From Ancylostoma caninum (Eukaryota; Nematoda; Chromadorea; Rhabditida; Ancylostomatidae), in contig JBAJFG010000411.1 in the NCBI GenBank assembly GCA_037903475.1, positions 62,001 through 126,000 on the forward strand: DNA of 64,000 nt, given 5' to 3'. The notes below the pieces were generated by a model. That model saw only the letters and a list, made by a program, of their open reading frames with translations. It made no database searches and had not been told where the DNA came from. Position numbers and translations under genes: made by a program. This document shows, piece by piece, positions 12,750 through 22,800 of this stretch (positions within the stretch are counted from its first letter, which is position 1; every line of letters starts with the position of its first letter).

Positions 12750-13444
12750 ATTGGGAACCCTCGACCAGGATGGACCTCAAAGTCAGAACCAGTGGCGGGA
12801 TTCATCGTTCTCGGGGAGGTTCCATGCTTCTCGCTCAACCAGAGAGCGAGTTTTTCTGCTATAATTTGATATGTCCTATTTTATTCAACGTTGCTTCTAC
12901 TTCTAGGCTTATGCGAGCCAGTCATTCAAGGTTCACCTATTTTTGCTTAGAGTTCTGTCCACTTTGGAAGAGCGGATGAGCCACAAACTTCTTGATAACG
13001 CCCGTGAGCCCCGTCACGGATCTCAAAAACGAGATGTGGCCGACCTCTTTCCTGCAACGGTCTGATCTTTCAGTATCCTGAACAAGCAGGATAAATGATG
13101 GCTTTTCCTTTTTTTGTGCTCTAACTTACTTCCTCTAGTTGCGTTTTGTTTTAATTACTAACCCAGCGGACTCATCATACAACTTTGAACCTAAACTACA
13201 TCACGTGTACTTCCTAGCTTGTTTACGAATTTTCTGGTTGTTACTTTCCTAACTGCACTGTTCACGAGTACACTTACGGGGCCACTGCCAGCTAGTCTCC
13301 GCACCCAGGCTCGTTGGACCAATCGCATAAGGGGAGCAATTTTGAGGGCGATTTCTTGATGACACAGCCTAACCTCTTACAATGTCAGCTGTTGTGATTC
13401 ATCTGGTGTAACGTTACGGTTGTACACGGTTGTTGACTAATAAA

Positions 13445-13472
13445 TGATTGATTGATTGATTGATTGATTGAT
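13445..13472 (+). repeat. GATT microsatellite
   Basis: Seven tandem GATT units. Confidence 0.95.
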
Positions 13473-13589
13473 CTTGATGGTTTTTCTAGCAAAGCTTTGG
13501 GCCTCAAGGAATCACAGATACAGCATGAAAAGTGCTCTGCTCCTTGCATATCTATGTTTTTCCTACTAGAAGCTTCACACCTGCGTCCA

Positions 13590-13640
13590 GCATTGGGAGT
13601 TGGAAGTGCTGTCCTGGACAGCACTTCCAACTCCCAATGC
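13590..13640. repeat. perfect 51-bp palindrome
   Basis: A 25-nt arm (GCATTGGGAGTTGGAAGTGC then TGTCC), one T, then its exact complement. It lies in otherwise gene-free DNA just before the RTE insertion. No function is assignable. Confidence 0.95.
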
Positions 13641-13837
13641 AGAGTGCAGAGGTGTTCGGACCACAGTAGAATGAGACACTGGAGGTGCCTCTTGCTGTTT
13701 AGGAAATCCGTTGTTTGTAGCTTCGAGCTCTCCGCATAGAAGTGCCTGCTGTGTTCGTGAATTTTTTTCACCATGTTAAGAGTCTCACTTTTCTGGAGAG
13801 AACACTAATATACGAAAAAAAATCCTCTGCACCAACC

Positions 13838-13856
13838 TATTATACTTATTATACCT
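13838..13856 (+). repeat. left target-site duplication of the RTE element
   Basis: TATTATACTTATTATACCT, matching 17266-17284 at 18 of 19 positions, directly abutting the tandem 3' tail of the minus-strand element. Confidence 0.75.
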
Positions 13857-16800
13857 TGATCACCTTGATCACCTTGACTCCCGTTGATCTTCGGATGTAC
13901 CGAGCGGGCGCCAGCAATCCTTCCATTTGTCCCTCTCGCGAGCCAGAGTTGTCCAGTGGATTCTGTCCGTTCGAGGGACACGAAGAGCAGTATATCTTTC
14001 CTTGAAGGACTTCGTGAAGAAGTCTGACCATCGGGTCGGTGGTCTTCCTGTCGTGCGCTTAACGTCCCGTGGAGTCCAGTCGCTGACGGCTCTTGTCCAA
14101 CGGTGGTCGTTAAGACGCATCACGTGTCCGGCCCACCTGATCTTACTCAACTTGGCGTAAGCGGCAGCGTCCCTGATCTTCGACTGTTCACGAAGGGTGG
14201 AACTCCGTATTCCAGCCCTCACTTGTGTGAGGCGGGTTATTCCTAGCATCACCCTTTCGATGGAGCGTTCGATGACGTTGACCGCATTCTCATCCTGCTT
14301 GCGTAACGCCCAGGTTTCCGAGGCGTACGTCAAAGCAGGGAGAACCGTTGTATTGAAGAGGTGGGCACGGAGCCTGGTGTTCTTCGTCTTCTTCACTACG
14401 TCCTCGATGCTCTTGTAGGCTCCCCAAGCCGCTCGCTTCCTCCTGCCCAGCTCTGGAGCGAGATCGTTCATCATGTTGACTTCCCGACCTAGATATACGT
14501 AGCTGGAGCATTCGGATATGGTCGTTCCGTTGAGCGAGAATGGGGCATCCGGGACCCATCCGTTCCTCATGAACATCGTCTTCGTCAGGTTCAGTTGGAG
14601 ACCGATCTTTCCACACGCGTCGTCAAAGTCGGCCAGCATCCGTTCCGCTTCGCCGATAGTTGGTGTTATAAGGACGATGTCGTCAGCGAAGCGAAGGTGG
14701 TTAAGTCGCCGGCCATCAACTTGCACTCCCATGCAATCCCATTCCAGTCTTCGCATGACGTCTTCGAGAGTGGCGCTGAATAGTTTTGGCGACACGGTGT
14801 CGCCTTGTCGAACCCCTCTCTTGACGTCGATAGTGATGTCGTCGTAGAATGGAGAAATCCTGGTCGTGAAGTTGCTGTAGAGCTCACGAAATATCTTGAT
14901 GTACTGAGTAGGTATGCCCTGGTTGCCCAGGGCTTTGAGGACCGCCTCTGTCTCCACAGAGTCGAAGGCTTTCTTCAAATCGATGAACGTGAGACAGAGA
15001 GGCATCTTATACTCTCGCGATACTTCAATGAGTCTAGTGACCGTGTGTATGTGATCGATCGTACTGAATCCTTTTCGAAACCCTGCTTGCTCGCACGGCT
15101 GTCCTTCATCTAATGTCCTTTCGATCCTATTTAGAATCACTCGAGTGAAAAGCTTGTAGATGACGGACAACAGACAGATGGGGCGATAATTGCCGATGTC
15201 CTGTGGGTCTCCCAGCACGGTCCTGCTGGTCTTCCATTGGTTCGGTACCTTGCATTCCGACAGGTACCGCGTGAAGAGCCTAGCCAAGGTGGTGATAAGA
15301 ACTGGCGGTAGGTTCTTCAGATGTTCCGGTCGAATCCTGTCGGGGCCCGGTGCTGTACGATTCTTCACCGACTTGATGGCATGTCGGACTTCGGAAGGGA
15401 GAACTGATGGGACAACGTATCCATCCTCCCTTGGGTGATATTGGGGGAGATGGACGTGGCTATCGAAGAGATCCGAGTAGAAGTCGTGGATGACCTTCTC
15501 CATTACCCGTCTTGATGAAGAAATTGTTCCTTCTGGGCGCCGGAGGGCGGTCATCTTGGTCTTACGATTGGCGAAGTCACGGCGGGCGTTGCGAATGCTT
15601 CTTCCTGCCTCTGCGGCTTCGGCCAATACTGCTGCTCGTCTCTCTTTAAGGTCTTCTTTTATCGCTTCTCTGCACCGTTTTGCGAGCTCGGACGTCAGTT
15701 GGTAGTTGCCTGCGGCTCTCGCGACTCCGCGCTGGCGTATCAGCTCGAGGGTCTCGTAAGACAGTCGTCTTTTGGTGGATCTTGAGCCCTCGGCTCTCCT
15801 TGCGCTGTCGCAGAGATGTTGAACAAGCCGATCGTATTCTTCGTCGATGTTGTCGACAACGGCATCTTCCCAAAAGCCGGCTAACGAAGTGAAGAGATCC
15901 CAATTGATGACGGATTTGGGAGCCCTCTTCTTGAACTTCGCGGCTTTCTCTCCTTTGCGCGAGAAGAAGAATCTTGCACGAAGGAGGCGATGGTCTGATC
16001 CGGTGTAGAACTTCGGTACAACACCGACGTCGGTCAGGCAGAACCTTCGATTGACGATGATGTGGTCAATTTCATTATGGTACTCTCCACCGGGTGACTC
16101 CCACGTCCACCGTAGGGAGGTTGGCTTCTGAAACTGTGAGTTACCATGGATGGTCTTCGTCGTCATGATGAACTCAGACAGCCTCTCTCCCTGTTCGTTC
16201 CACTGTAGGCCGTGGGTACCGATGTGAAGTTCCTCAGGCGTTCTCCTAGGGCCAATCTTGGCGTTGAAGTCGCCAACAATGACCTTGTAGAAAGTGTGGT
16301 CTTCCCTGTAGAACTTCTCCAAGTCCATGTAGAAGGCCTCGATTTCTTCATCGTCGTAGCTGGATGTTGGAGCATAGGCGACGAAGATTGTCAAGGCCGG
16401 TATTGATCCACATCTTCTCAGTCGCAAACGTCCGATTCGGGTTGTTAGCTGTTCGAACGAATCGATGTTCATGGCCAAGTTCGTGTTGACGAGGACACCG
16501 ACTCCACCAACTCCTCTACTGTCGCAGGTTCCAAGGAACAGTTCTTCTCCAGTGTCGAAGGTGGCGTTCAGTGGCCGGTGTCTCCTCGTCTCGGTCAGTC
16601 CGATGACGTCGTACCTGATCTTCCTGGCCTGCATCATCAAATCCTCGATAGAAGCCTCCGATGCAAGCGTGCGTGCGTTGAAGGTACAGATCGTCATCAT
16701 AGTCCTTCTGGTTTTAGGCAGCCTAGATAACCCCTCGGACCTCGTCCTCACTGGCGCCGCCGTACCAGTGACTCTTCCGAGATCAGAGGAACACTCTTTA

Positions 16801-17265
16801 TTATTGCTGTGTCGAGCTTTAAGAAAAAGAAAACCCTTAGGAGATAGCTTGCTGGGCTCTATTCCCCCGCGGGTAGCTAGGGTAGGATTTCACCGGGAAG
16901 TTAGCCGGGCTTCCCGGGAGTGGACGATGGAGCTTATTTGTTGGAGGCGACTCCGAACCGCCTCCCTTGTACCTCCCAGTCACTTGAATGCAGGGCTTTT
17001 GGTCGGATAGATGTGCAGGATACAATCTGCAGACACGCAAGTACACTCACGCACGCATGCATGAACACACCCACGCGCTGGCAGAAGGTATGGATCGTTC
17101 CGACACTGCAGAAACAGGGAGTCCATCCCCTGAATCCACCCGCGTCTCAGGGCAGGCACAAGGTCGCGTGTGGTCCGCGATTAGCCCCCTATCCGCCACC
17201 TGGGGACGCGCCACGTAGCCTCGCGACTAACCGGCTGGGATCCCTCTTATGAGGGAGATCCGTGG
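13857..17265 (-). mobile_element. full-length RTE-clade non-LTR retrotransposon
   Basis: A single-ORF non-LTR element read on the minus strand. It is bounded by a near-perfect 19-bp direct repeat, TATTATACYTATTATACCT, at 13838-13856 and 17266-17284 (one mismatch), taken as the target-site duplication. The 3' end is a short tandem AAGGTGATC tail. The coding region runs to within a dozen bases of the tail, as is usual for RTE elements. The 5' part (about 16,900-17,265) is non-coding leader. The uninterrupted ORF suggests a young copy. Confidence 0.9.
13869..16751 (-). CDS. RTE endonuclease-reverse transcriptase polyprotein
   Basis: 960-aa open frame with no stops. Residues about 15-260 form an apurinic-like endonuclease: GLTETRR, GDFNAKIG near 159, NEIDHIIVNRR, and GSDHRLLRARF near 252. 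Residues about 430-700 form the reverse transcriptase: YRPICLLSVIYKLFTR, GQPCEQAGFRKGFST, FIDLKKAFDSV, VRQGDTVSPKLF, and the catalytic FADDIVL near 688. A C-terminal thumb-like region ends GRPPTRWSDFF. The listed start is a GTG; the frame stays open upstream to about 16,890, so the true N-terminus may be longer. The stop TGA lies inside the AAGGTGATC tail repeat. It belongs to the mobile element and is not part of the host gene set. Confidence 0.95.
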   Translation of the reverse strand: MRTRSEGLSRLPKTRRTMMTICTFNARTLASEASIEDLMMQARKIRYDVIGLTETRRHRPLNATFDTGEELFLGTCDSRGVGGVGVLVNTNLAMNIDSFEQLTTRIGRLRLRRCGSIPALTIFVAYAPTSSYDDEEIEAFYMDLEKFYREDHTFYKVIVGDFNAKIGPRRTPEELHIGTHGLQWNEQGERLSEFIMTTKTIHGNSQFQKPTSLRWTWESPGGEYHNEIDHIIVNRRFCLTDVGVVPKFYTGSDHRLLRARFFFSRKGEKAAKFKKRAPKSVINWDLFTSLAGFWEDAVVDNIDEEYDRLVQHLCDSARRAEGSRSTKRRLSYETLELIRQRGVARAAGNYQLTSELAKRCREAIKEDLKERRAAVLAEAAEAGRSIRNARRDFANRKTKMTALRRPEGTISSSRRVMEKVIHDFYSDLFDSHVHLPQYHPREDGYVVPSVLPSEVRHAIKSVKNRTAPGPDRIRPEHLKNLPPVLITTLARLFTRYLSECKVPNQWKTSRTVLGDPQDIGNYRPICLLSVIYKLFTRVILNRIERTLDEGQPCEQAGFRKGFSTIDHIHTVTRLIEVSREYKMPLCLTFIDLKKAFDSVETEAVLKALGNQGIPTQYIKIFRELYSNFTTRISPFYDDITIDVKRGVRQGDTVSPKLFSATLEDVMRRLEWDCMGVQVDGRRLNHLRFADDIVLITPTIGEAERMLADFDDACGKIGLQLNLTKTMFMRNGWVPDAPFSLNGTTISECSSYVYLGREVNMMNDLAPELGRRKRAAWGAYKSIEDVVKKTKNTRLRAHLFNTTVLPALTYASETWALRKQDENAVNVIERSIERVMLGITRLTQVRAGIRSSTLREQSKIRDAAAYAKLSKIRWAGHVMRLNDHRWTRAVSDWTPRDVKRTTGRPPTRWSDFFTKSFKERYTALRVPRTDRIHWTTLARERDKWKDCWRPLGTSEDQRESR

Positions 17266-17284
17266 TATTATACCTATTATACCT
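17266..17284 (+). repeat. right target-site duplication of the RTE element
   Basis: TATTATACCTATTATACCT, the partner of 13838-13856, at the 5' end of the minus-strand element. Confidence 0.75.
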
Positions 17285-17627
17285 ATTTGTCGCCGATTAC
17301 CACTAATTAAGCGACTTTCAAGTATTTTCAGACACATTTTTTCGCAAGATTCTTCTCTGTTGCTGTTCCTAGGAATAGAAAATAGAAGTATTTTACGACT
17401 AATATCTCGCTGATTGTATTCTTCTAGAACCAGCATTCTGACCTGACCTTATCTTGAGAGTGATAAACACTGTGGCATGTTCACTCCATAGTTGGGAGTC
17501 ACGCTGTTGGGATTGCAGGCAAAGCATTCTGGAAAAGATCTTGTACAACCGATGTTGCTTGTAGAACCGATTGTACATATGTACTGAGGTGAGTGTGCTA
17601 AACCACATAACAGTAACTGCCATTCTG

Positions 17628-17868
17628 ACCTGACAGAAGGGTTTATTGACCATTTCGAAACGCTTTAGGTATACCTCTGGAATCAGGATGTCGAGTGCGT
17701 CCAAAGTATGTTGATATCACAGATTCGAGTATAGGGTGGTAATCTGTGAGATTATAAATTGCATTAAAAAGTGAAGGAAGAAGTTGGAAATGAGACCGCC
17801 AGGTCTGGAGAGCACTACAGGAGTGGGTGACGCTCCATCCGAGCTCCTGTGGAGGCCTGTCAGTGAGC
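17628..17868. repeat. left arm of a 2-kb inverted duplication
   Basis: Its complement closely matches 19384-19632, from GCTCACTGACAGGCCTCCAC through CCTAAAGCGTTTCGAAATGG. The arms flank 1515 bp of unrelated sequence. Confidence 0.8.
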
Positions 17869-19383
17869 ATCAGTCAGTCAATAAAGCATCTCATGCCCGA
17901 AATAAACAACAGGAATGAGCTTGTCGACAGCCTCAGGCTTACCACGTAAAGCGGTCGTGATTGTGACCAAGTCTCATGTCGCATCCTCTGCAGCTCTCAT
18001 TCGTCTACTGACTTGCTTACTGTGCTGTTTGTCATCTTGTTCGCCTAGCTTGGTCAGTCTGGTTACTCGTTCCTCTGCAACATCGTTGTTGCCATGAGTG
18101 CTAGAAGATAAGTTGAATGCATTCTAGGCCTGACGAAGGTGTTAATCACCGAAAGCTAGCCAATAAAAGATTGAAAACAGGAGTCCACAATATTCACGAC
18201 ACGAAGTGATTGTCACTGTTCATTGTCTGAATTTTCGAACTTCTTGCCCCAAAAATGACGCAGATAACGGAGTTCATAGGTAACAATGTGACTTTTCAAC
18301 AGAATTGCCATAATTCGGCTGGCTAAGATTTCTCTGGGATTGGGAAGCTTAGAGCTCTCTATTACTGCTCTAGCAGCTTATTTTGTAATTATCTAACAAG
18401 TCGAGTTTTTCACCGTGGTCTCCTTTGACCCTTCACATTGTTTCTCTTACCATCTTAGCACCCTCAATTGAGGTCTGGCTCAGCACTTACGGATGGGGCA
18501 CTATTTTTAGCTCTCCTCCTTCTTTCCACTATTTTTGGCAAGCGGCAGTTTTCCAAATGCTGCAATGATTCGTCCGCGTCAGATATGAGTGTGCTGTTGT
18601 CCCGTTTGTTTACGCGACAGTTCACACAATGCGTGATGTGTGATCTTATGACGACGAGCATGTATGCAATGACTCTCTATCCCTCCGTTATTATTCTCGC
18701 CGAAGTTGCCGGAATGTCGAGTTCCTAGGAGGACATTAAACAAGCTCTTTTACAGTTTTCATTTTCTTCAACCTTCAAAATTTTCGTACGCTTTTTCTCT
18801 GAGGAAGGCGACTAGGTCCAGGGAAACGCTCTGTCGATAATGTATCTTTGGGTAATAATCGGAACTACCGTTACTTTCCGATTATATTTGGGCAAAAAGA
18901 GATTCTTCAGTGTCCTTAAGTGTTCTTTGTTCTGAAAGCATTTTTCAAATTCGTGGGCGATGACGGGATATGAGACTGCAGGATGTTGAATAAACATGAT
19001 ACTGCTTCCAGAAGTGTTTTCATATGGTCTTTATTCCTTACTTGTATCCAATTTTGTGGGATGAATTTCACTAATGGATACTACGTCTGAATACTACACT
19101 TACATTTTTAACACACTCCTTTTTCGCAACTGATCAGGTTATTTGGACTGCTTTCAGTGGTTGTTTTTATTTTTGTAGCTAAAATTATGTTGCTTCAAAT
19201 CAGATGGATATTTCCAGCACGGTTTTTTCTTGAACGTCGAGCATTGCTCAGATATAGCTCAGGCAGCTAGAAATGCCATCTGAGTTTACAGGATTTGATT
19301 TTGTCGTTGGCAATCTGTGAAATCATTCAAGTTTTCAACACTCAGTCGTCCTTTAATAGAGAGTGCCGTAATTCATGTGTGAG

Positions 19384-19632
19384 GCTCACTGACAGGCCTC
19401 CACAGGAGCTTGGATGGAGCGTCACCCACTCGTGTAGTGCAATCCAGACCTGGCGATGTCATTTTCAACTTCTTCCCTCACTTTTTAATGCAATTTATAA
19501 TCTCACGTAAGGGAAGAGTGCCACCCTTTACTCGACTCTGTGATATCAACGTATTTTGGACGCACTCGACATCCTGATTCCAGAAGTATACCTAAAGCGT
19601 TTCGAAATGGTCAATAGACCGTTCTGTCAGGT
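19384..19632. repeat. right arm of the 2-kb inverted duplication
   Basis: Inverted partner of 17628-17868. The palindromic element 19651-19891 starts 18 bp beyond it. Confidence 0.8.
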
Positions 19633-19650
19633 GAAACGAATTATGGTTTG

Positions 19651-19891
19651 TATAGTGTATTCGAAACGACGAGTCCGCCCACGCACGCGGGGATCGAGGA
19701 GCGGCGCGGCTGGGACGGATGCTGTTGGCTGCCACGTCGTCCACGTCACAGCCAAATCATTGGTCAATACCATGAAGATAACGATGAAACGTGATATGCA
19801 GATCGGGGATGATGGCGAGGAGCGCTGGCAAACGTGGCAGCTTCTCGATCCCCGCGTGTGTGGGCGGACTCGTCGTTTCGGACAGACTATA
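19651..19891. mobile_element. 241-bp palindromic MITE
   Basis: The left end TATAGTGTATTCGAAACGAC, continuing GAGTCCGCCCACGCACGCGGGG, matches the complement of the right end (CCCCGCGTGTGTGGGCGGAC, then TCGTCGTTTCGGACAGACTATA). The palindrome creates a 145-aa open frame across it that is not a gene. Confidence 0.75.
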
Positions 19892-22800
19892 CTAGTAGTT
19901 TACGCTCACTGTGTGCAACGCGTCTCAAAATGTCAAGAACCCCACAATAACCGCAATTTACTTGTCAAAAAGAAATTGGTCATCTCCTCCTGACACCGAG
20001 CACTCCGCCCAGTCTCGGCGAAAAGACCCCTCAAAAATAGAGTTACCGGAGGTTTCATGAGGTTCCAGGTATGCCATCACCATAGGCGGGTCCTGCAAAA
20101 TCTCGGAACCAATTTCCGAGGTGAGACTGTGCCTTCCAGAGTTCTAATCCAACTAAATGAGTCATCTGAAATGATGTCGCTTTCTAATCACGTCAAATGA
20201 CGAGACACTGCTGGTTCCTGGAAAGAACCGGTTGCGGACGTGATTTTAAATAAATAGTTTCGGTGGTCGTGAAAAAGGTTGCTCTTCAATCTCATGCTAT
20301 CTCGAGGAAAAAAATGAGCTGTGGTGTGTTATCTTGACCCAGGTGATAACCGCACACGTAACGTCAGACCACCCGGGAAGGCGCGACCTTACCAGAGGTG
20401 TCCATCTAGAAACTATGCAAGTGTTTGCCTTGCGAGAATATCGGTTAATTGGTGATCTTCTGAAACCTGGTGATTGTTAGTTTGCTGGGCTGTAATGTTG
20501 GTTCGGCGGAAGGAGTATCTTAATCCAAAATATAATGATTGTATGCGAAGAATGCTCATTGGCGATCAGACAACTAACAACATATTTAACACATTTGAGA
20601 ACTTGTCTCGAATATTTGAGTATCGAATATTCGAAACCCTCGAAACTGTTTGAGCGAATGGATAATATTCGAACTGGAAAGTCTACAGCATACGCTTCCA
20701 TAAGACGCTAGTTAACGGAAATCCCTAAATTTGCCCTTACACCTATCAACACATTTATCCACACATGATGCATTCTTCACCCAGCTGGTACCTATGGGTA
20801 TGAGATCACTCATCATTACAATGATGCATTGTGGCCCTGAACTAGCTTTGGACCTTGAGTAGCTAGCATATCAGCAACCTCTGCAGCGTCCAAGAACGAT
20901 GAGAGACGTGCAAGATCTCCGACTGGATTTTGCTCTAGTCGCCAAACTGCATTTCCGTTGGATCGCTGTTACGCATGACTTGTTCAACTTACCTGTAGGT
21001 TGTGATTCTACTGTGAAACTCCAGCTCTTCATAGAATCAGGATTGAACTTTACGTGAAACGCATTCATATGCAATATGGTCTCGTTAGTGATAACGTGAC
21101 ACCGACCTTTTGTTCCAGGAACTTGAAAAATCACAACCAACGAGACCGGTCGTGGAGCAGTCCGAATGGATATTTTTTACACGAACCTGTTTCTGCAGAC
21201 CTAGTCCTGGAATCGTGGCTATAATTTTCCATATAAAAGAGGTTACGTGCAGGCATTTACATGTACCTTCTAGGACGGAGGCGCCAAATATCACTGTCCA
21301 AAAAGCCGGGATTCACCAGGAAGATGTAGTGCGTTTCACCATAACGATAGTTGGGGAGACAGCAGAGAGAAAACGAAAGCAGGAAAGTGTGCAGCAACTG
21401 GAGAGAAATGAGAGAAAAGCAGGTTACTTGTGCGGGTGTCTCTACTATTGTCGCATTTGGAACAAACTATATCTGGGACCTTCAGAAGAAACGGCGCAAG
21501 GGACAGGTGATTAATACCACTGACTTTCACTTCCTGACAATCACCATGAGGAACCTCTTCAACGTAAACCGACTGTCATTTCTGTAAGGTCTATCTGTAG
21601 GACACGCGGATATTTGTCAAACATGGAGTTGACAAAGGACAGAAAACTCGTGCAGGACTCAGCAATCCGCACGAATAAGTCCGAACGTGATTATGCAGAT
21701 TGGAGCATAATTAACACCTTCGCGACAATGTGCTCAACTGGTTGACACGTATGTATGGTGCGACGCATGGGACCGCGTGCTCACTCTTTTTAGAGTTATA
21801 TTTCAGTGAAGCAGTCATAATTAGAAAACTTCTATGTAGTGCTATACTAACAAATATTCAAGCTTTATACATAAGCACTGGGCAGAGCAGATCTTCCCTC
21901 AAACTTTTTTTAATATGTGGTTGAAACATACAGCACAGAGAACGATACATATGAAAAAAGAAAATACAATCAGTATTAAGTAAACGGACGACAAACCTTT
22001 GGAAGCACTCTTTACGATCACAAAAGAGAAAACGATCGGGCTCAGATTTGCGCAAATTTGGGGTATTATGCGGCGGAAGAAAAATTCCTAGCACGAGGGA
22101 CCACGTGCTCAATCGGTTGAGCACTTGGTCCACTTGTGCAAAAGCGCGTGTGTCCCATGTGACACACCATGTCAAGAGCGTAAGGTCGCGAATTGGTAAC
22201 TAATTTGGTTCTGGAATGATTTATAGAGTTCCGAAATGAACGCTCGAAAGTGCGTGTTATTTCTAAACCAACTTAGTGTTGGGTCTACTAAAAGGTTTTC
22301 TCCAAAATTTTTCAAAAATTCTCTATTATGAAATTCAGTTGGGATAGAGAGGTGTGACTTTTACGATATTGGGGTATAGTTCCTACATTATTCCTCAAGA
22401 GGTATACAAGGTTAACAGAGGTGCTGCTGCTCCAGCCATGCCTCGAATTCGCAGAGGAACTTTTTTTCTCATATCTACTGTCTCGAGCTGCTGTGGAGCA
22501 GGTTGGCGAGCGCTGCGGTCAGCAACCAGCAACATCACAAGCGTAATCGAGGAGCGTGTTGCCGAATGTTCCAGAGGACTCCGCTGATCCACCCGCTTTG
22601 AGCCCGTAGATACAAGCTTTTAGGAGCAACCACGCCCTTGACAATCGCACGTCATAGGGCTGGAGGGATGTTGCAGTTCGAAATGCTCGAGCAGGGGTGG
22701 ACAGTCACTGCTACCATGTGAGCACGCCTGTTGAAGAAGCTGGTGAGAATGTTCCAAGAAAAACGGAGAAGAAGGAGAATCCTGCACTCTCTCAGTCATT

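Larger units (their letters stand above)
12227..13837. other. intergenic interval
   Basis: Between the acetyl-CoA synthetase poly(A) signal and the RTE insertion. Holds the short ORF at 12555, a GATT microsatellite (13445-13472) and the perfect 51-bp palindrome (13590-13640). Confidence 0.6.

Noticed and set aside
19556..19993. 145-aa open frame
   Set aside because: It spans the end of an inverted-repeat arm and a palindromic MITE; no family resemblance.
20871..21514. Opposing 89- and 134-aa frames
   Set aside because: No motif, no splice-linked exons, and overlapping on both strands; neither could be preferred.
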